Shown here in pieces: positions 5,375 to 5,375 of a stretch of 5,375 bases of DNA. The stretch spans positions 1-5,375 of the forward strand of contig JAHFHB010000152.1 of the NCBI GenBank assembly GCA_023247135.1, written 5' to 3'. Source of the stretch: Candidatus Omnitrophota bacterium (GTDB lineage: Bacteria; Omnitrophota; Omnitrophia; Omnitrophales; Aquincolibacteriaceae). The translations under genes were made by a program, and so were the position numbers. Position 1 is the first letter of the stretch, and each line of letters begins with the position of its first letter. Below the pieces are notes generated by a model that saw only the letters and a list, made by a program, of their open reading frames with translations, made no database searches and had not been told where the DNA came from.

Positions 5375-5375
5375 C

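Overview
This 5.4-kb window is bacterial, GC-rich, and coded entirely on the minus strand. Genes are therefore read from the high coordinates towards position 1. Reading in that direction it holds: the C-terminal end of an unrecognised helical protein (5183-5374); a Crp/Fnr-family regulator (4385-5056); a 118-base regulatory gap; and a tight gene cluster of a hemerythrin-domain protein (3721-4266), ATP-dependent PEP carboxykinase pckA (2129-3733), an SLC13/DASS-type dicarboxylate transporter (720-2120), a DUF2490 outer-membrane beta-barrel protein (37-723), and probably the first six codons of a further gene (1-18). The organism has an outer membrane, shown by DUF2490 with a signal peptide and C-terminal Phe. 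The gene mix and short dispersed palindromes would suit an anaerobic or facultative Gram-negative lineage, perhaps PVC or Omnitrophota-like, but the phylum cannot be fixed from this sequence.

The four downstream genes look like one transcription unit. Hemerythrin and pckA overlap by 13 bases, pckA and the transporter are 8 bases apart, and transporter and DUF2490 share an ATGA stop/start overlap. In front of the cluster is a perfect 16-bp palindrome of the CRP type (TGTGA-N6-TCACA, 4313-4328). It lies at the class II activator distance from a -10-like box (4285-4290) and a good Shine-Dalgarno. The regulator just upstream has a CRP-like recognition helix (Arg-Glu-x3-x-Arg spacing), which predicts this kind of site. 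Its ligand pocket lacks the cAMP-binding arginine motif and instead carries a cysteine cluster (C77, C79, C88, C98). Together this suggests a local circuit: a redox- or metal-responsive Crp-family protein controlling a di-iron protein plus PEP/oxaloacetate interconversion and dicarboxylate transport.

Three hairpin-forming repeats stand out. Two short palindromes with matching GTAGGG...CCCTAC ends flank the regulator gene (4340-4368 and 5092-5119). The second starts about 3 bases after a predicted transcription start, downstream of a perfect extended -10 promoter (5129-5137). The third is a different GC-rich repeat (about 1311-1372) that sits in frame inside the transporter gene, in the loop between its two halves. 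No tRNA, rRNA, CRISPR array or transposase gene was seen.
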